Positions 8,190 through 15,828 of a stretch of DNA of 64,000 bases are shown here, piece by piece. The translations under genes and the position numbers were made by a program. How positions within the stretch are numbered: the stretch's first letter is position 1; each line of letters opens with the position of its first letter. Below the pieces are notes generated by a model. It had not been told where the DNA came from. It was given only the letters and a program-made list of their open reading frames with translations, and made no database searches. The stretch comes from a virus, in the IMG/VR virus record IMGVR_UViG_3300025704_000013, positions 26,971-90,970 of that record; one strand, 5' to 3'.

Positions 8190-8813
8190 CCATAAAGTTC
8201 TAGTTATTTCTGCATACTTATTAATGTCTATCATCGGTCTAAGAAAAGGAGTATATTTCCTAACCTTAAAAGTAAGTTCAGAAGATATTCCCAGAGGGTC
8301 CGTTAACTTAGACTGAAGATCTGATGTATAAGATGAAATGATATTAAGAATAGTTATAGTCTCAATTGATACATTACCACCTTGCACCATTTTATATATA
8401 TAAGGAACATCAGTTAAGTCTTTCGGTAATATCATCTCATCAAAAGTTTTATATGGAGATTGCTCAATTAGAGTTTTCATCTCTTCTTTATAAGTGTATT
8501 CGACGTTTTGCATTTTGGCTTTCCACCTATCATATGCGACATCTGTAAAGTTGCCAATCCATTTTTCTCCACTTAAAAGGTTAGCTAATGAGTATAGAAT
8601 AATATCGTTTCTATATGGATATTTCCTTGCCAACTTTTCAAATTGAAAGCGGTTTTTGTTTTGTTCAAAGGTTTCTCTTTTACATCGAGGACCTTTAAAA
8701 CTAAATTTAAATGCATCATAATCTCTTTCAGAATTAAAATGCAGCGACATTGCAGTCACTGTACTCCACGCATCCATCGGTGAAGTGCTAGTATCTATAC
8801 TTAAGTTAATCAT
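8169..8813 (-). CDS. 59: gp59-like loader of the replicative helicase
   Basis: The 214-residue protein follows the gp59 pattern: DAWSTVTAMSLHFNSERDYD, an FKGPRCKRETFEQNKNRFQF helix pair, then LANLLSGEKWIGNFTDVAYD. In T4, gp59 recognises forks, binds gp32 and loads gp41 helicase. Its gene lies next to gp32 and gp33, as in T4. It overlaps the small upstream ORF by 8 nt, so it is translationally linked to it and to gp33. Confidence 0.85.
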   Translation of the reverse strand: MINLSIDTSTSPMDAWSTVTAMSLHFNSERDYDAFKFSFKGPRCKRETFEQNKNRFQFEKLARKYPYRNDIILYSLANLLSGEKWIGNFTDVAYDRWKAKMQNVEYTYKEEMKTLIEQSPYKTFDEMILPKDLTDVPYIYKMVQGGNVSIETITILNIISSYTSDLQSKLTDPLGISSELTFKVRKYTPFLRPMIDINKYAEITRTLWFTSVEN

Positions 8814-8964
8814 TTAATGGTTCTTCTTTAATTACCGCCCATTTAAGTGGCTCACGGTTCCTTTGATATTGATCCATAGACCATTTAATATTATTACTTT
8901 TAATACTAACGTATTCTATTAAATCAAGATTAATATATTTTACTTCAATTGTGCAGTCTTTCAT
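8806..8964 (-). CDS. Small hypothetical protein between gp33 and gp59
   Basis: A 52-residue ORF starts at 8964 and overlaps gp33's stop by 1 nt and gp59's start by 8 nt, a tight operon fit. The product (MKDCTIEVKYINLDLIEY...) has no motif I know. The exact packing is the main evidence that it is a gene. Confidence 0.6.
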   Translation of the reverse strand: MKDCTIEVKYINLDLIEYVSIKSNNIKWSMDQYQRNREPLKWAVIKEEPLND

Positions 8965-9215
8965 TATTCAAGTGTGGCTGTATTAGATCTAGGTAAAACA
9001 TTATTTTTCTGAGCTTCAACTTTTAGTTTCGTTTTCAATGGGCCTTCAATTAATTTTGCAACATCTTCTGGGTCAAGTTCTAGTTCTAAACAAATCTGGC
9101 ACACGGCGTGAGCATATTCGATCTTATCTTTTAATACTAGCCTTTCTGTTTTTAAAATTAATTCTTCCTTTGTTATTGCTAATCCTATTGTTTTTTTAAT
9201 GTCGGTTTTTTTCAT
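8964..9215 (-). CDS. 33: Late promoter transcription accessory protein gp33
   Basis: The 83-residue protein resembles the short gp33 of marine T4-like phages, with a KDKIEYAHAVCQICLELELD helix, DPEDVAKLI and a charged C-terminus LKVEAQKNNVLPRSN. In T4, gp33 binds the RNA polymerase beta flap and links it to the gp45 clamp to activate late transcription with sigma factor gp55. Its presence agrees with TATAAATA late boxes upstream of the virion genes. T4 gp33 is 112 residues. Confidence 0.75.
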   Translation of the reverse strand: MKKTDIKKTIGLAITKEELILKTERLVLKDKIEYAHAVCQICLELELDPEDVAKLIEGPLKTKLKVEAQKNNVLPRSNTATLE

Positions 9216-10414
9216 TTAGTATCAAGTGTTCGTAGTATAATCATGTTTGCGTTTATTCTGCCATTCCCTTTACGGGGTTTTGTTTTAAGTGTTTCTAAGA
9301 CCTTATCGATCTTTTTAGGAGTGGCTGATAATAATATCGGTAGAAATTCCATAGGCTTTCTAAGAGTTGTTATAATGCTTCGTTCTTCATCAAAACCTTT
9401 TAGAGAAGTTCCTTTTACTTCAAACCCAGCATTACCACTAGCATAATAAATTGACAGTTGGCGATTCTTAGTATTAAAGAAGTAAGCTCTCTGTGAAAAT
9501 GGTAAGCTCGTTGGATCAACGCTTGTTAGTTGATATTCGCTTGATGCAGCAGCATACTTAAGTCTAGTAATTTGTTTATCAACAGCCTTTGGTTTTTTAA
9601 CTCGAGGTTTACGAGTCTTAACTTTGCTTCGTGAATAAATCTTAGTATCATCCAGCATTTTTTCAAAGTTCTTTATAATCCTATTTAGTTGAGGACGACG
9701 TAACCAAGAATAACCTTCAACAACATATTCATCGGTTTTGTTATACGCTTCGTTAAACTCATCGAGATGTTTATTAATCCATTCAACAACATATTTAACT
9801 CCATTACCAGCAGCATTATTACTACGAAGTAATCTACCAATATCCATATTTGGAATTTTTGCAGGAGCAGTATCTGGTTTGATACTAATGATATCATCTA
9901 AAAGCATCTCAAGAGGAACAATAATATCTTCATTTATTTTATTCTCTACACGCTTTAGAGGTGATATCGGTTTTACTTTAGGAATATCTACCTTTGCTTC
10001 TTCATCAAAGATTCGCTTTGGATCGTTCATCATTCGATTAATTTCATAAAGCGAATCATTTAACTCTGATTTAATCCAGCTCTTAATGTTTCTCTTATTA
10101 GGCATTCCCATATTCAACATACGAATGAGTTTACCAACCGTACCATTGACATAGGACGGCGGAGCCACTTTAATAATATCAACTTGCTCTTTGGTAAAAC
10201 CATTAGATGGCATCCAATCAAGAACCCACGGCTTCATTGTTTTAGAATCACAATAATAACCATAAAACCTTAACCCACGATCGAGCCGTTTATTATATTC
10301 TTTAAGGTCAATTTCAGATGCATCGCCCCATTCGGGTTCGTCACCAGTATACTTTGTATCTAGTGCAATTATTCGGCCGCGTTTATTAAATAGTCGTTGT
10401 GATGTTTTTGCCAT
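9212..10414 (-). CDS. Conserved hypothetical protein of the replication cluster
   Basis: A 400-residue basic protein that I do not recognise by function. The N-terminal 140 residues are mixed alpha/beta with YDSKTMKPWVLDW-type aromatic motifs. The middle is helical (VKYVVEWINKHLDEFNEAYN). A Lys/Arg-rich linker (KVKTRKPRVKKPKAVDKQI) near residue 285 precedes a beta-rich C-terminal domain (RAYFFNTKNRQLSIYYASG). It overlaps gp33 by 4 nt and is the first gene after an early-type promoter at 10436-10464. A role in replication or transcription is inferred only from its place. Confidence 0.7.
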   Translation of the reverse strand: MAKTSQRLFNKRGRIIALDTKYTGDEPEWGDASEIDLKEYNKRLDRGLRFYGYYCDSKTMKPWVLDWMPSNGFTKEQVDIIKVAPPSYVNGTVGKLIRMLNMGMPNKRNIKSWIKSELNDSLYEINRMMNDPKRIFDEEAKVDIPKVKPISPLKRVENKINEDIIVPLEMLLDDIISIKPDTAPAKIPNMDIGRLLRSNNAAGNGVKYVVEWINKHLDEFNEAYNKTDEYVVEGYSWLRRPQLNRIIKNFEKMLDDTKIYSRSKVKTRKPRVKKPKAVDKQITRLKYAAASSEYQLTSVDPTSLPFSQRAYFFNTKNRQLSIYYASGNAGFEVKGTSLKGFDEERSIITTLRKPMEFLPILLSATPKKIDKVLETLKTKPRKGNGRINANMIILRTLDTK

Positions 10415-10435
10415 AATGTTATTTTGTATAATATA

Positions 10436-10464
10436 ATTATAATCTAAAATGAAGTATATGTAAA
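10436..10464 (-). promoter_or_regulatory. Early-type promoter for the 400-residue protein and gp33-gp59 operon
   Basis: Minus-strand TTTACA, 17-nt spacer, TATAAT. The -10 lies 21 nt before the ATG at 10414. Confidence 0.85.
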
Positions 10465-10477
10465 GGATAAAATAACC

Positions 10478-10693
10478 TTAAAATGATATATTGACATTTT
10501 CTTCTTCAATAACAAGGTCTTCAATCCTTTTTAAGACTTCGGCTTTCTTATCTGAATAATTGTTGTGTATTTTTAAGGTGTTATCCAAAGCGTAAATCAT
10601 TCGAATTTGAGTTCTTTTCAAATCCAAACATATAGCAATAGATGTAACCAAGCACACAAGAAAAACAAAGTTTATTAGTAGTTGTAGTTTCAT
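10478..10693 (-). CDS. Small membrane protein
   Basis: The 71-residue product has one N-terminal membrane helix (LLINFVFLVCLVTSIAICL) followed by a charged helical tail. No family is recognised. It sits 1 bp after the 115-residue acidic gene. Confidence 0.6.
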   Translation of the reverse strand: MKLQLLINFVFLVCLVTSIAICLDLKRTQIRMIYALDNTLKIHNNYSDKKAEVLKRIEDLVIEEENVNISF

Positions 10694-10694
10694 A

Positions 10695-11042
10695 TTAGTC
10701 TAATCCGTTTTCGCTAAGCCAATCAAGATCTGATTCAAATGTGACGTCATCATCAGTACCAAACTCTTTTCTTTTGTCATAAACAATATCGCCATCCCAG
10801 AGCTCTTCAATATAATCGCCAGGGCAATCTTTAATTGCTTCGGCAAGTTCAACATTACTCATATCTTCATATGAAATTCCGTTGTTAGTTCTAACATCAT
10901 CAAGGTTAATTTCAGTTCTCCATGTTGTGCAAAGGTGAGCGGTTTCTGTTCTTTCTACTATAACAGTAGTTTCACGAGATTCCATTAGTTCTTTACACCC
11001 ATCATATTCCTCCAATAAGGATTCACTTGTTTCGTTGTTCAT
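10695..11042 (-). CDS. Acidic hypothetical protein
   Basis: A 115-residue, strongly acidic protein with three Cys (DGC, HLC, DCPGDY). No family is recognised. The ATG is preceded by ACAAAACAAATAAATT, the A-rich leader common here, with no Shine-Dalgarno. Early phage proteins of this kind often bind host factors, but nothing specific is seen. Confidence 0.65.
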   Translation of the reverse strand: MNNETSESLLEEYDGCKELMESRETTVIVERTETAHLCTTWRTEINLDDVRTNNGISYEDMSNVELAEAIKDCPGDYIEELWDGDIVYDKRKEFGTDDDVTFESDLDWLSENGLD

Positions 11043-11045
11043 AAT

Positions 11046-11288
11046 TTATTTGTTTTGTTTTGTTTTATTATATGAGATATTAATCTCAAAGTTTCTTTCT
11101 ACTAGAAATCTTACCACTTCGTTTAAAGGCATACATGCTAGCATATAAGCTTCTTCTGGGAGTGTATCCATCTGCGTGAATGGATCGATGCTTTCGTCAT
11201 TACTGCATTCTGATAAAACATCTTGCAGCATATTCCAAAAGGCACCAATCTTTTCATTTTCAATTAGGTCTATATCTGTTGGCATCAT
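11046..11288 (-). CDS. Hypothetical protein
   Basis: An 80-residue acidic, helical protein (IGAFWNMLQDVLSECSNDES) of unknown function. It starts 4 bp after the 132-residue gene and ends 3 bp before the 115-residue gene, so it is part of a compact operon. Confidence 0.6.
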   Translation of the reverse strand: MMPTDIDLIENEKIGAFWNMLQDVLSECSNDESIDPFTQMDTLPEEAYMLACMPLNEVVRFLVERNFEINISYNKTKQNK

Positions 11289-11292
11289 AATA

Positions 11293-11691
11293 TTACTCGC
11301 CCTTTAATTCTTTTAGTTCTTTTTCAAGAGCTTCTATTCTTTTTGATTTCTCATTCCAATCCATTTCTTGCCAATCATCAGGATCTCCTCTATAAAAACC
11401 TCGCCATGAAATTCCATCAAGAGCTTCTTTATTATTTGTAAATATATTGGTTTCTAAATCAGGATCACTTTGATTTACAACGGCAAGATAAGTTTCAAAA
11501 TAATCAGTATCTTTGCAGTCGCAGATAAGATCAGAGTCGGATATAAATTCATTTAAGTCTTCTTCATCCATTTCTAAGATATCGGGGCGTTCATAATCTT
11601 CAGCCATTTTTTTCAAATTAACTTTTAAAAGTTGCCCACGGAATTCTGTAAAGGATTCCCATTTTTCTATTATTATTTCGTCTTTATTCAT
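11293..11691 (-). CDS. Hypothetical protein with C-terminal coiled coil
   Basis: The 132-residue acidic product ends in a heptad-like charged helix (KSKRIEALEKELKELKGE), which suggests oligomerisation. The body contains an ISWRGFYRGDPDDWQEMDW segment rich in Trp. No family is recognised. Confidence 0.6.
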   Translation of the reverse strand: MNKDEIIIEKWESFTEFRGQLLKVNLKKMAEDYERPDILEMDEEDLNEFISDSDLICDCKDTDYFETYLAVVNQSDPDLETNIFTNNKEALDGISWRGFYRGDPDDWQEMDWNEKSKRIEALEKELKELKGE

Positions 11692-11692
11692 A

Positions 11693-11782
11693 TTAAAATA
11701 TTTCTGATATTGTTATTAATAATGTGTATATTACAATTATAATACTAAACGCGATTGTCGTATCAATTATCCATTCTTCCAT
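11693..11782 (-). CDS. 29-residue single-pass membrane peptide
   Basis: ATG at 11782 and stop at 11693-11695 encode a peptide with one hydrophobic helix (IAFSIIIVIYTLLITI). It fills the space between the lysozyme and the 132-residue gene. The tight fit and membrane character support it, but it is very short. Confidence 0.4.
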   Translation of the reverse strand: MEEWIIDTTIAFSIIIVIYTLLITISEIF

Positions 11783-11791
11783 ATTAGTATA

Positions 11792-12451
11792 TTAGTTACT
11801 TACCCAAAGTGAAGTTTCCCAGTTTCTTCTTTTAGTTAATCCTTTGAGAGTTCTACCTCCGCCTTTATTATACTTAGGTAGCATCTTTTCTACGCTTTCA
11901 TAATTTCCTGAGTTTAAGCGTCCAGGTTGATTTACTAGCATTCGCAGATTGCCTTGCCCTGCATTAAATGTGAAGGAAGTGAGGGCTGCCATTTGAGCTT
12001 TCGTTAAAGGTACCTTTACAATACGTTCTACATGGCTTCGTGCTTCCATAAGTTCATCCATTAGCATTTCCTCGGCTTCCATTTCAGATACGATTTTCTT
12101 AACTTTGGCATATTTACCAGTATGCCCATATCCAATGGTAGTTACTCCAGCAGCACATTTATAAGCTTTAGGTTTAAATCCTTCAAAGAACTTTACGCCC
12201 TCAACCATCTTATCCCAAGCTTCGTTTTCATTACGTTCGGCTTCATCTCTTTCAAAATCCTCGATGGTATATCGTTTGATTGTCGGTTTAACCAGAACTG
12301 CATAAATTCGTTTTGGCTTTACTAAGATCGGCTTGGAAATTTCAATTGGAGTAAAAATTTCGTTTGGCACGTGTGAAGCGGTATCTTCGGCGTTAAAGGT
12401 TGTAAAAATACTTCCTCCAACGATGGTGGTTAGCGTAATTAGCGTTTTCAT
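11792..12451 (-). CDS. GH24 lysozyme (T4 E / lambdoid type), exported form
   Basis: The 219-residue product starts with a signal or anchor segment (MKTLITLTTIVGGSIF), has a roughly 80-residue linker, and then a GH24 domain. The catalytic triad pattern E-x8-C-x5-T is visible in FEGFKPKAYKCAAGVTTIGYG; Cys replaces Asp, as in many phage members. FTFNAGQGNL and KGLTKRRNWE match the domain's C-terminal half. I chose the start at 12451 because an upstream extension would run through the promoter repeat. It cleaves peptidoglycan. It has its own early-type promoter, so it may act outside the main lysis cassette at 33.4-35.1 kb. Confidence 0.8.
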   Translation of the reverse strand: MKTLITLTTIVGGSIFTTFNAEDTASHVPNEIFTPIEISKPILVKPKRIYAVLVKPTIKRYTIEDFERDEAERNENEAWDKMVEGVKFFEGFKPKAYKCAAGVTTIGYGHTGKYAKVKKIVSEMEAEEMLMDELMEARSHVERIVKVPLTKAQMAALTSFTFNAGQGNLRMLVNQPGRLNSGNYESVEKMLPKYNKGGGRTLKGLTKRRNWETSLWVSN

Positions 12452-12500
12452 GATATAAGGTGGTGGTGGATTGAGTTGGTTGGTGTCCCTCTCTGTAGTT

Positions 12501-12587
12501 ATATTATACCATAAAAAGGCACATTTGTAAATAAAATAATTCACAAAATGCACATTTCACTCTACAACCCCCGTAGAATATAGGGTT
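12501..12587 (-). repeat. 87-bp intergenic promoter repeat, copy 1
   Basis: This segment is nearly identical to 16578-16664 and 42319-42405. On the minus strand it carries an AACCC/GGGTT inverted repeat with CTACGGGGGTT inside, an imperfect inverted repeat around the -35 (GTGCATTTTGTG ... TTTACAAATGTGC), and a perfect TTTACA-N17-TATAAT promoter. It precedes the GH24 lysozyme gene. Confidence 0.85.
12503..12531 (-). promoter_or_regulatory. Early-type promoter for the GH24 lysozyme (inside repeat copy 1)
   Basis: Minus-strand TTTACA, 17-nt spacer, TATAAT, with an extended ATGG before the -10. A leader of about 45 nt follows before the ATG at 12451. Confidence 0.85.
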
Positions 12588-12593
12588 TTCCCA

Positions 12594-12800
12594 CTAGCTA
12601 AATGGGTCTCTTTTCTTTCTTTTTCGATGCGGTTTGTGATGTTTGTGCATTTCTCGGCTAATAATGTATGATTTAATAAACATAATTCCTAGTATAATCT
12701 GAGGAATTATCATGAGTAGAATCTTTATATTATTACTCAAATCAAAAATGAGAGATGATATGAAAAGAAAAACTGATATGAAAAGAAGGTTTAAAATCAT
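12594..12800 (-). CDS. Small two-helix membrane protein, basic tail (holin-like?)
   Basis: The 68-residue protein has two hydrophobic helices (LLFISVFLFISSLIF and ILLMIIPQIILGIMFI) and a His/Lys/Arg-rich tail (REMHKHHKPHRKRKKRDP). This is the shape of a class II holin. It lies just upstream of the GH24 lysozyme, although a promoter repeat separates them. The holin role is an inference from shape and neighbour only. Confidence 0.55.
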   Translation of the reverse strand: MILNLLFISVFLFISSLIFDLSNNIKILLMIIPQIILGIMFIKSYIISREMHKHHKPHRKRKKRDPFS

Positions 12801-12830
12801 GGCGTAAGGGCTTTATTTAATTATATTTAT

Positions 12831-13013
12831 TTAGGTTTGTAAACTAAATAAGAAATTTTTAAAATGTAATGAAACCTCGTTTAAATCATATGATGATTTA
12901 AAGCCACTATTAAATTTTAATGTTATTGTATTATCATCTTCATATATAATTTCCTCTAATAATGATACATTAATAATAACGTTATCGGTTATGTTGTAAA
13001 AGGGCCTTGCCAT
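12831..13013 (-). CDS. Hypothetical protein (60 aa)
   Basis: A 60-residue product with strands INVSLLEEIIYEDDNTITLK and a C-terminal LHFKNFLFSL helix. No family is recognised. It ends the set of genes downstream of the tRNA pair. Confidence 0.5.
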   Translation of the reverse strand: MARPFYNITDNVIINVSLLEEIIYEDDNTITLKFNSGFKSSYDLNEVSLHFKNFLFSLQT

Positions 13014-13039
13014 TAATATAATTTATAATAAAAAAAAGG

Positions 13040-13122
13040 TGGGCAGGGCTGGATTCGAACCAGCGTACTCATACGAGAGCAGATTTACAGTCTGCCGCCT
13101 TTAACCACTCGGCCACCTACCC
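13040..13122 (-). tRNA. tRNA-Tyr (GTA)
   Basis: An 83-nt class II tRNA. The acceptor stem is GGGTAGG/CCTGCCC, the anticodon loop CTGTAAA gives GTA, and there is a long variable arm and a GGTTCGAATCC T-arm. CCA is not encoded. Confidence 0.95.
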
Positions 13123-13141
13123 AATAATTATTAACTTAAAA

Positions 13142-13217
13142 TGGCTCCCGAGGTAGGATTCGAACCTACGACCTAGTGATTAACAGTCACCCGCTACTAC
13201 CGCTGAGCTACTCGGGA
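13142..13217 (-). tRNA. tRNA-Asn (GTT)
   Basis: A 76-nt tRNA including an encoded CCA. The acceptor stem is TCCCGAG/CTCGGGA, the anticodon loop CTGTTAA gives GTT, and the T-arm contains GGTTCGAATCC. It lies 19 bp from tRNA-Tyr. Confidence 0.95.
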
Positions 13218-13235
13218 ATTATACCTTTATTTGTT

Positions 13236-13466
13236 TCAGTGAATCCACTTATTACCACGCTTGCCTTTTACTAATTTAAGGTGTCTCGTACTTTCTTCAA
13301 TATGAATCGATAATAGTAATATAACTGTAAACGTTAAATTACAAAATGCTAAGACAGCCAATAGAGAAAGAAATAGATTAAGTGTATTCATATAAAGCAT
13401 ATATGCTATGGGTAGTAATAAACAAATTACACTTAATACCACAGCAGATCTTAATATGAGTTTCAT
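13236..13466 (-). CDS. Small membrane protein with two helices
   Basis: The 76-residue protein has two membrane helices (AVVLSVICLLLPIAYMLY and LFLSLLAVLAFCNLTFTVIL) and a basic tail (LKLVKGKRGNK). No family is recognised. Confidence 0.55.
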   Translation of the reverse strand: MKLILRSAVVLSVICLLLPIAYMLYMNTLNLFLSLLAVLAFCNLTFTVILLLSIHIEESTRHLKLVKGKRGNKWIH

Positions 13467-13470
13467 AATA

Positions 13471-13671
13471 TTATTCAGTAATAATTTCGTATTTACCTTC
13501 TAAACTTAACAATGAATCACATGCTTCTGCAACATCTAGTAGTGTATACTCATAACAGAATTGAAGGATTCTGTCTTTAGCGTGGTTACGAAAGTAGAAG
13601 CTGTGGCCATCGACATAGGTGTGGCAGGCATCATACGCTTTTTTATTTTTAAACTTTAGTTGCATTTTCAT
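13471..13671 (-). CDS. Hypothetical protein (66 aa)
   Basis: A 66-residue product (KNKKAYDACHTYVDGHSFYF, then CYEYTLLDVAEACDSLLSLE) of unknown function. Its ATG abuts the stop of the 113-residue gene at 13671 and is preceded by the ACAAATAAAATAT leader. Confidence 0.6.
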   Translation of the reverse strand: MKMQLKFKNKKAYDACHTYVDGHSFYFRNHAKDRILQFCYEYTLLDVAEACDSLLSLEGKYEIITE

Positions 13672-14012
13672 TATATTTTATTTGTTGTGTATTGTTTTTT
13701 TGTGTTTTCAATTGCATGTTCCCAAATTACATCTGGGACTTTATTAGCTGGAAATTTTTGTTTGTTTATAATAACCGTATGTTGGCTTCTTCTTTTTTCT
13801 AAAACCTTCTTTGGCATAAAAGCAATCCTCTTTGAAAATTCTAGATTTTTTGTAACGTGCAGGCCAATGGATATATTTTCGTATTTATCGTTTTCGTAAA
13901 AATCTGGAATAAGTTCTTTAATGCCAAGTGACAAAATTAGTTTATCAATGTTTTCTATTTGCTCAAGATATTTGGCTTTTAAATCTTTAGCTGCTTCAAG
14001 AGCGGTTTTCAT
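13671..14012 (-). CDS. Hypothetical protein (113 aa)
   Basis: The 113-residue protein begins with a helix (KTALEAAKDLKAKYLEQIEN) and has a basic C-terminal half. No family is recognised. It forms an operon with the 66-residue gene, sharing one nucleotide. Confidence 0.6.
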   Translation of the reverse strand: MKTALEAAKDLKAKYLEQIENIDKLILSLGIKELIPDFYENDKYENISIGLHVTKNLEFSKRIAFMPKKVLEKRRSQHTVIINKQKFPANKVPDVIWEHAIENTKKQYTTNKI

Positions 14013-14032
14013 TATATTTTGTTTGCTGTGTT

Positions 14033-14257
14033 TTATTTTTTGAATGAGGCAGCAAACTGATTGATAGCGCGGCGGAGTTTGGTTTCTTCATTTTTCATTA
14101 AGCTCTTAATATACACGTCAACTTCCTCCTTACATACAAGGAATTGCTCGGCAAAATCTCCACGAAGAGGCAATACGCTGTTAATGTAATCCTGAAACTT
14201 ATCATCATTGTTACCAATCGCGAGGCTTTTATCTATAAACTTTACTATCTTTATCAT
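14033..14257 (-). CDS. Hypothetical protein (74 aa)
   Basis: A helical 74-residue protein (LPLRGDFAEQFLVCKEEVDV; KLRRAINQFAASF). No family is recognised. It starts 3 bp after the stop of the 49-residue membrane gene. Confidence 0.55.
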   Translation of the reverse strand: MIKIVKFIDKSLAIGNNDDKFQDYINSVLPLRGDFAEQFLVCKEEVDVYIKSLMKNEETKLRRAINQFAASFKK

Positions 14258-14259
14258 AT

Positions 14260-14409
14260 TTATTTGTTTTCTAATTTTTCTTCAAGGGTGTTTATTCGTT
14301 CATTTGAATTATTAATCTTAACCGCATTTGCTACTGATGTAATGAATATCACCAAAAAGGCAAAAGCAACTAAAAGTGTTTCGGCGTTTTTTACTTTTTC
14401 GTCTCTCAT
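14260..14409 (-). CDS. 49-residue membrane protein with coiled-coil tail
   Basis: The ORF encodes a membrane helix (TLLVAFAFLVIFITSVANAV) and a short coiled coil (NERINTLEEKLENK). Its start overlaps the stop of the upstream 34-residue gene in an ATGA arrangement, supporting translation. Confidence 0.55.
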   Translation of the reverse strand: MRDEKVKNAETLLVAFAFLVIFITSVANAVKINNSNERINTLEEKLENK

Positions 14410-14510
14410 TTATTTTCAAAGTTTGATATAATTTTAATAAGAACCATTCCAATAGCAATACCACTAATCAAAGGTATTACCGTATTCCATTCAATTATTG
14501 TCGCTATCAT
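14406..14510 (-). CDS. 34-residue membrane peptide
   Basis: The peptide (EWNTVIPLISGIAIGMVLIK core) has one membrane helix. Its start and stop overlap both neighbours by ATGA, so three genes (84, 34 and 49 residues) look translationally coupled. Confidence 0.5.
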   Translation of the reverse strand: MIATIIEWNTVIPLISGIAIGMVLIKIISNFENK

Positions 14511-14761
14511 AAGTTAAACATGTGGGTTTTGAGAATCTTATCAATTAAGATATCTTCTGAGTTTGCAAGTCTAACCTTATCTGTCACTTCAAAAGAATGA
14601 GTTGTGTGGCAGGTTTTCTCTTCATATACCCATCCATCTTCTTCATTAACAAAGTATGTTGGTTTCCAATCGGTCTGCTTATATAGATAATCCCGAGTAA
14701 CTTCTTTCTGTTGCTCATTATCTAAATTTATATTTAGTTCCTGTGTTGCTTTAATTACCAT
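14507..14761 (-). CDS. Hypothetical protein (84 aa)
   Basis: An 84-residue protein with a WKPTYFVNEEDGWVYEEK strand region and one CHTTHSF motif. No family is recognised. It leads the coupled set of small genes to its left. Confidence 0.6.
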   Translation of the reverse strand: MVIKATQELNINLDNEQQKEVTRDYLYKQTDWKPTYFVNEEDGWVYEEKTCHTTHSFEVTDKVRLANSEDILIDKILKTHMFNL

Positions 14762-14774
14762 AACGTGTTTCTAT

Positions 14775-15095
14775 TTAAAATTTAAATTCGTATCCGAAGA
14801 CTGCTCCAATAGTATTATCTTCTTCTTCAAACGCCGGCATAACAAAAAAGTCATGATAAGTTGCTCTTACAAATGGAACAACAGGCGCAATTGAATATCC
14901 AGATACTATGCCAACTTCAATGCCACAGTTATATTTTTCCCATCGTTGTCCGACATATGCGCTAATTTCTTTTTCGCTATTATAATATACTCCAGTAATA
15001 ATATCATCGTGTGTATATCTTATATGTGGATGTACTTCATTATAGTCTTCTTTTAATCCTACATGTAATGATAGCGCAATTATTAAATCTAACAT
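14775..15095 (-). CDS. Hypothetical protein, short beta-barrel-like
   Basis: The 106-residue product begins with a hydrophobic segment and SLHVG, then alternating strands (YTHDDIITGVYYNSEKEISA, CGIEVGIVSGYSIAPVVPFV) and ends in FGYEFKF with terminal aromatic Phe. This resembles small outer-membrane-barrel-like proteins found in other marine phages. No enzyme residues can be assigned. Confidence 0.55.
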   Translation of the reverse strand: MLDLIIALSLHVGLKEDYNEVHPHIRYTHDDIITGVYYNSEKEISAYVGQRWEKYNCGIEVGIVSGYSIAPVVPFVRATYHDFFVMPAFEEEDNTIGAVFGYEFKF

Positions 15096-15096
15096 A

Positions 15097-15378
15097 TTAA
15101 ATATAGTTAATTGTTGCTTTTAGATTTTTATAAGCATAAGTATGATCATCTTCAGTTGTAAACTTTTCAATTACAAACTTACTAGCTTCTTCTAAAGAAT
15201 TAATACCAAGTTCATTATCTTCGGAAATAGATAGTAACCATGACATAATCATTTTGGAAATAAGGTTGTTATTATCAACTTCTTTAATATATAAACCACA
15301 TACTTCTTCTGAATCACATGCTATTAGCACACCTTCATTAAATAGGTTGCCAACTATTTTTTTCTTTTGTTTTTTCAT
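15097..15378 (-). CDS. Hypothetical protein (93 aa)
   Basis: A 93-residue acidic protein with a basic N-terminus (MKKQKKKIVGNLFNEG) and a long helical C-terminal half. No family is recognised. It lies 1 bp from the next gene in the same operon. Confidence 0.55.
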   Translation of the reverse strand: MKKQKKKIVGNLFNEGVLIACDSEEVCGLYIKEVDNNNLISKMIMSWLLSISEDNELGINSLEEASKFVIEKFTTEDDHTYAYKNLKATINYI

Positions 15379-15382
15379 ATGT

Positions 15383-15601
15383 TTAAAATAAATCGTCTTC
15401 TGTTACTGTTGTTTGTTCTCTGTTGCCAAGAGTTTTAGCGTGTTCTATAATATCATCTGTGGACGTGTTAAACCTATAGCTTTTACAATTCCTACATATA
15501 TTAACGTGGTATTGCAAAATGGAATCACAACCTTCGCAAATCTTAAATAGATCAGGTGATGACATTATACTCAAAGCAACCATTTTTCTTTCATCACTCA
15601 T
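15383..15601 (-). CDS. Small zinc-ribbon-like protein
   Basis: The 72-residue protein has paired CxxC motifs (CEGC and CRNC, 14 residues apart), which should bind one zinc. The rest is acidic. Function is unknown; such small ribbons often act in nucleic-acid or protein binding. It overlaps the upstream gene by 8 nt. Confidence 0.6.
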   Translation of the reverse strand: MSDERKMVALSIMSSPDLFKICEGCDSILQYHVNICRNCKSYRFNTSTDDIIEHAKTLGNREQTTVTEDDLF

Positions 15602-15809
15602 ACATATTATTGATGTTTGCAGCGATTTTGCTTTCTGCTATTTGGTCTTGAATATTACTATAATGTTCTAAGATAAAGATATATCTTTCTTTTGATAACC
15701 CGACCATTTCACGAGCACGAGGATCAAACATATTAAATTTACCAGTTAATCTAATGCGTTCATAATTACGCCAATCAACAATATCACGATCTGAAAATCT
15801 ATTATTCAT
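15594..15809 (-). CDS. Hypothetical protein (71 aa)
   Basis: A 71-residue basic and helical protein (RFSDRDIVDWRNYERIRLTG; LSKERYIFILEHYSNIQDQI). No family is recognised. It overlaps the zinc-ribbon gene by 8 nt. Confidence 0.6.
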   Translation of the reverse strand: MNNRFSDRDIVDWRNYERIRLTGKFNMFDPRAREMVGLSKERYIFILEHYSNIQDQIAESKIAANINNMYE

Positions 15810-15828
15810 AATATAATAAAGTTTTTAA

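Noticed and set aside
12452-12553. N-terminal extension of the GH24 lysozyme to 12553
   Set aside because: The extra residues would be encoded by the promoter repeat, and the start at 12451 gives a proper signal segment.
12566-12587. AACCC/GGGTT inverted repeat as a Rho-independent terminator
   Set aside because: On the minus strand no T-run follows the hairpin, and the same sequence is kept in three promoter cassettes. An operator or upstream element is more likely.
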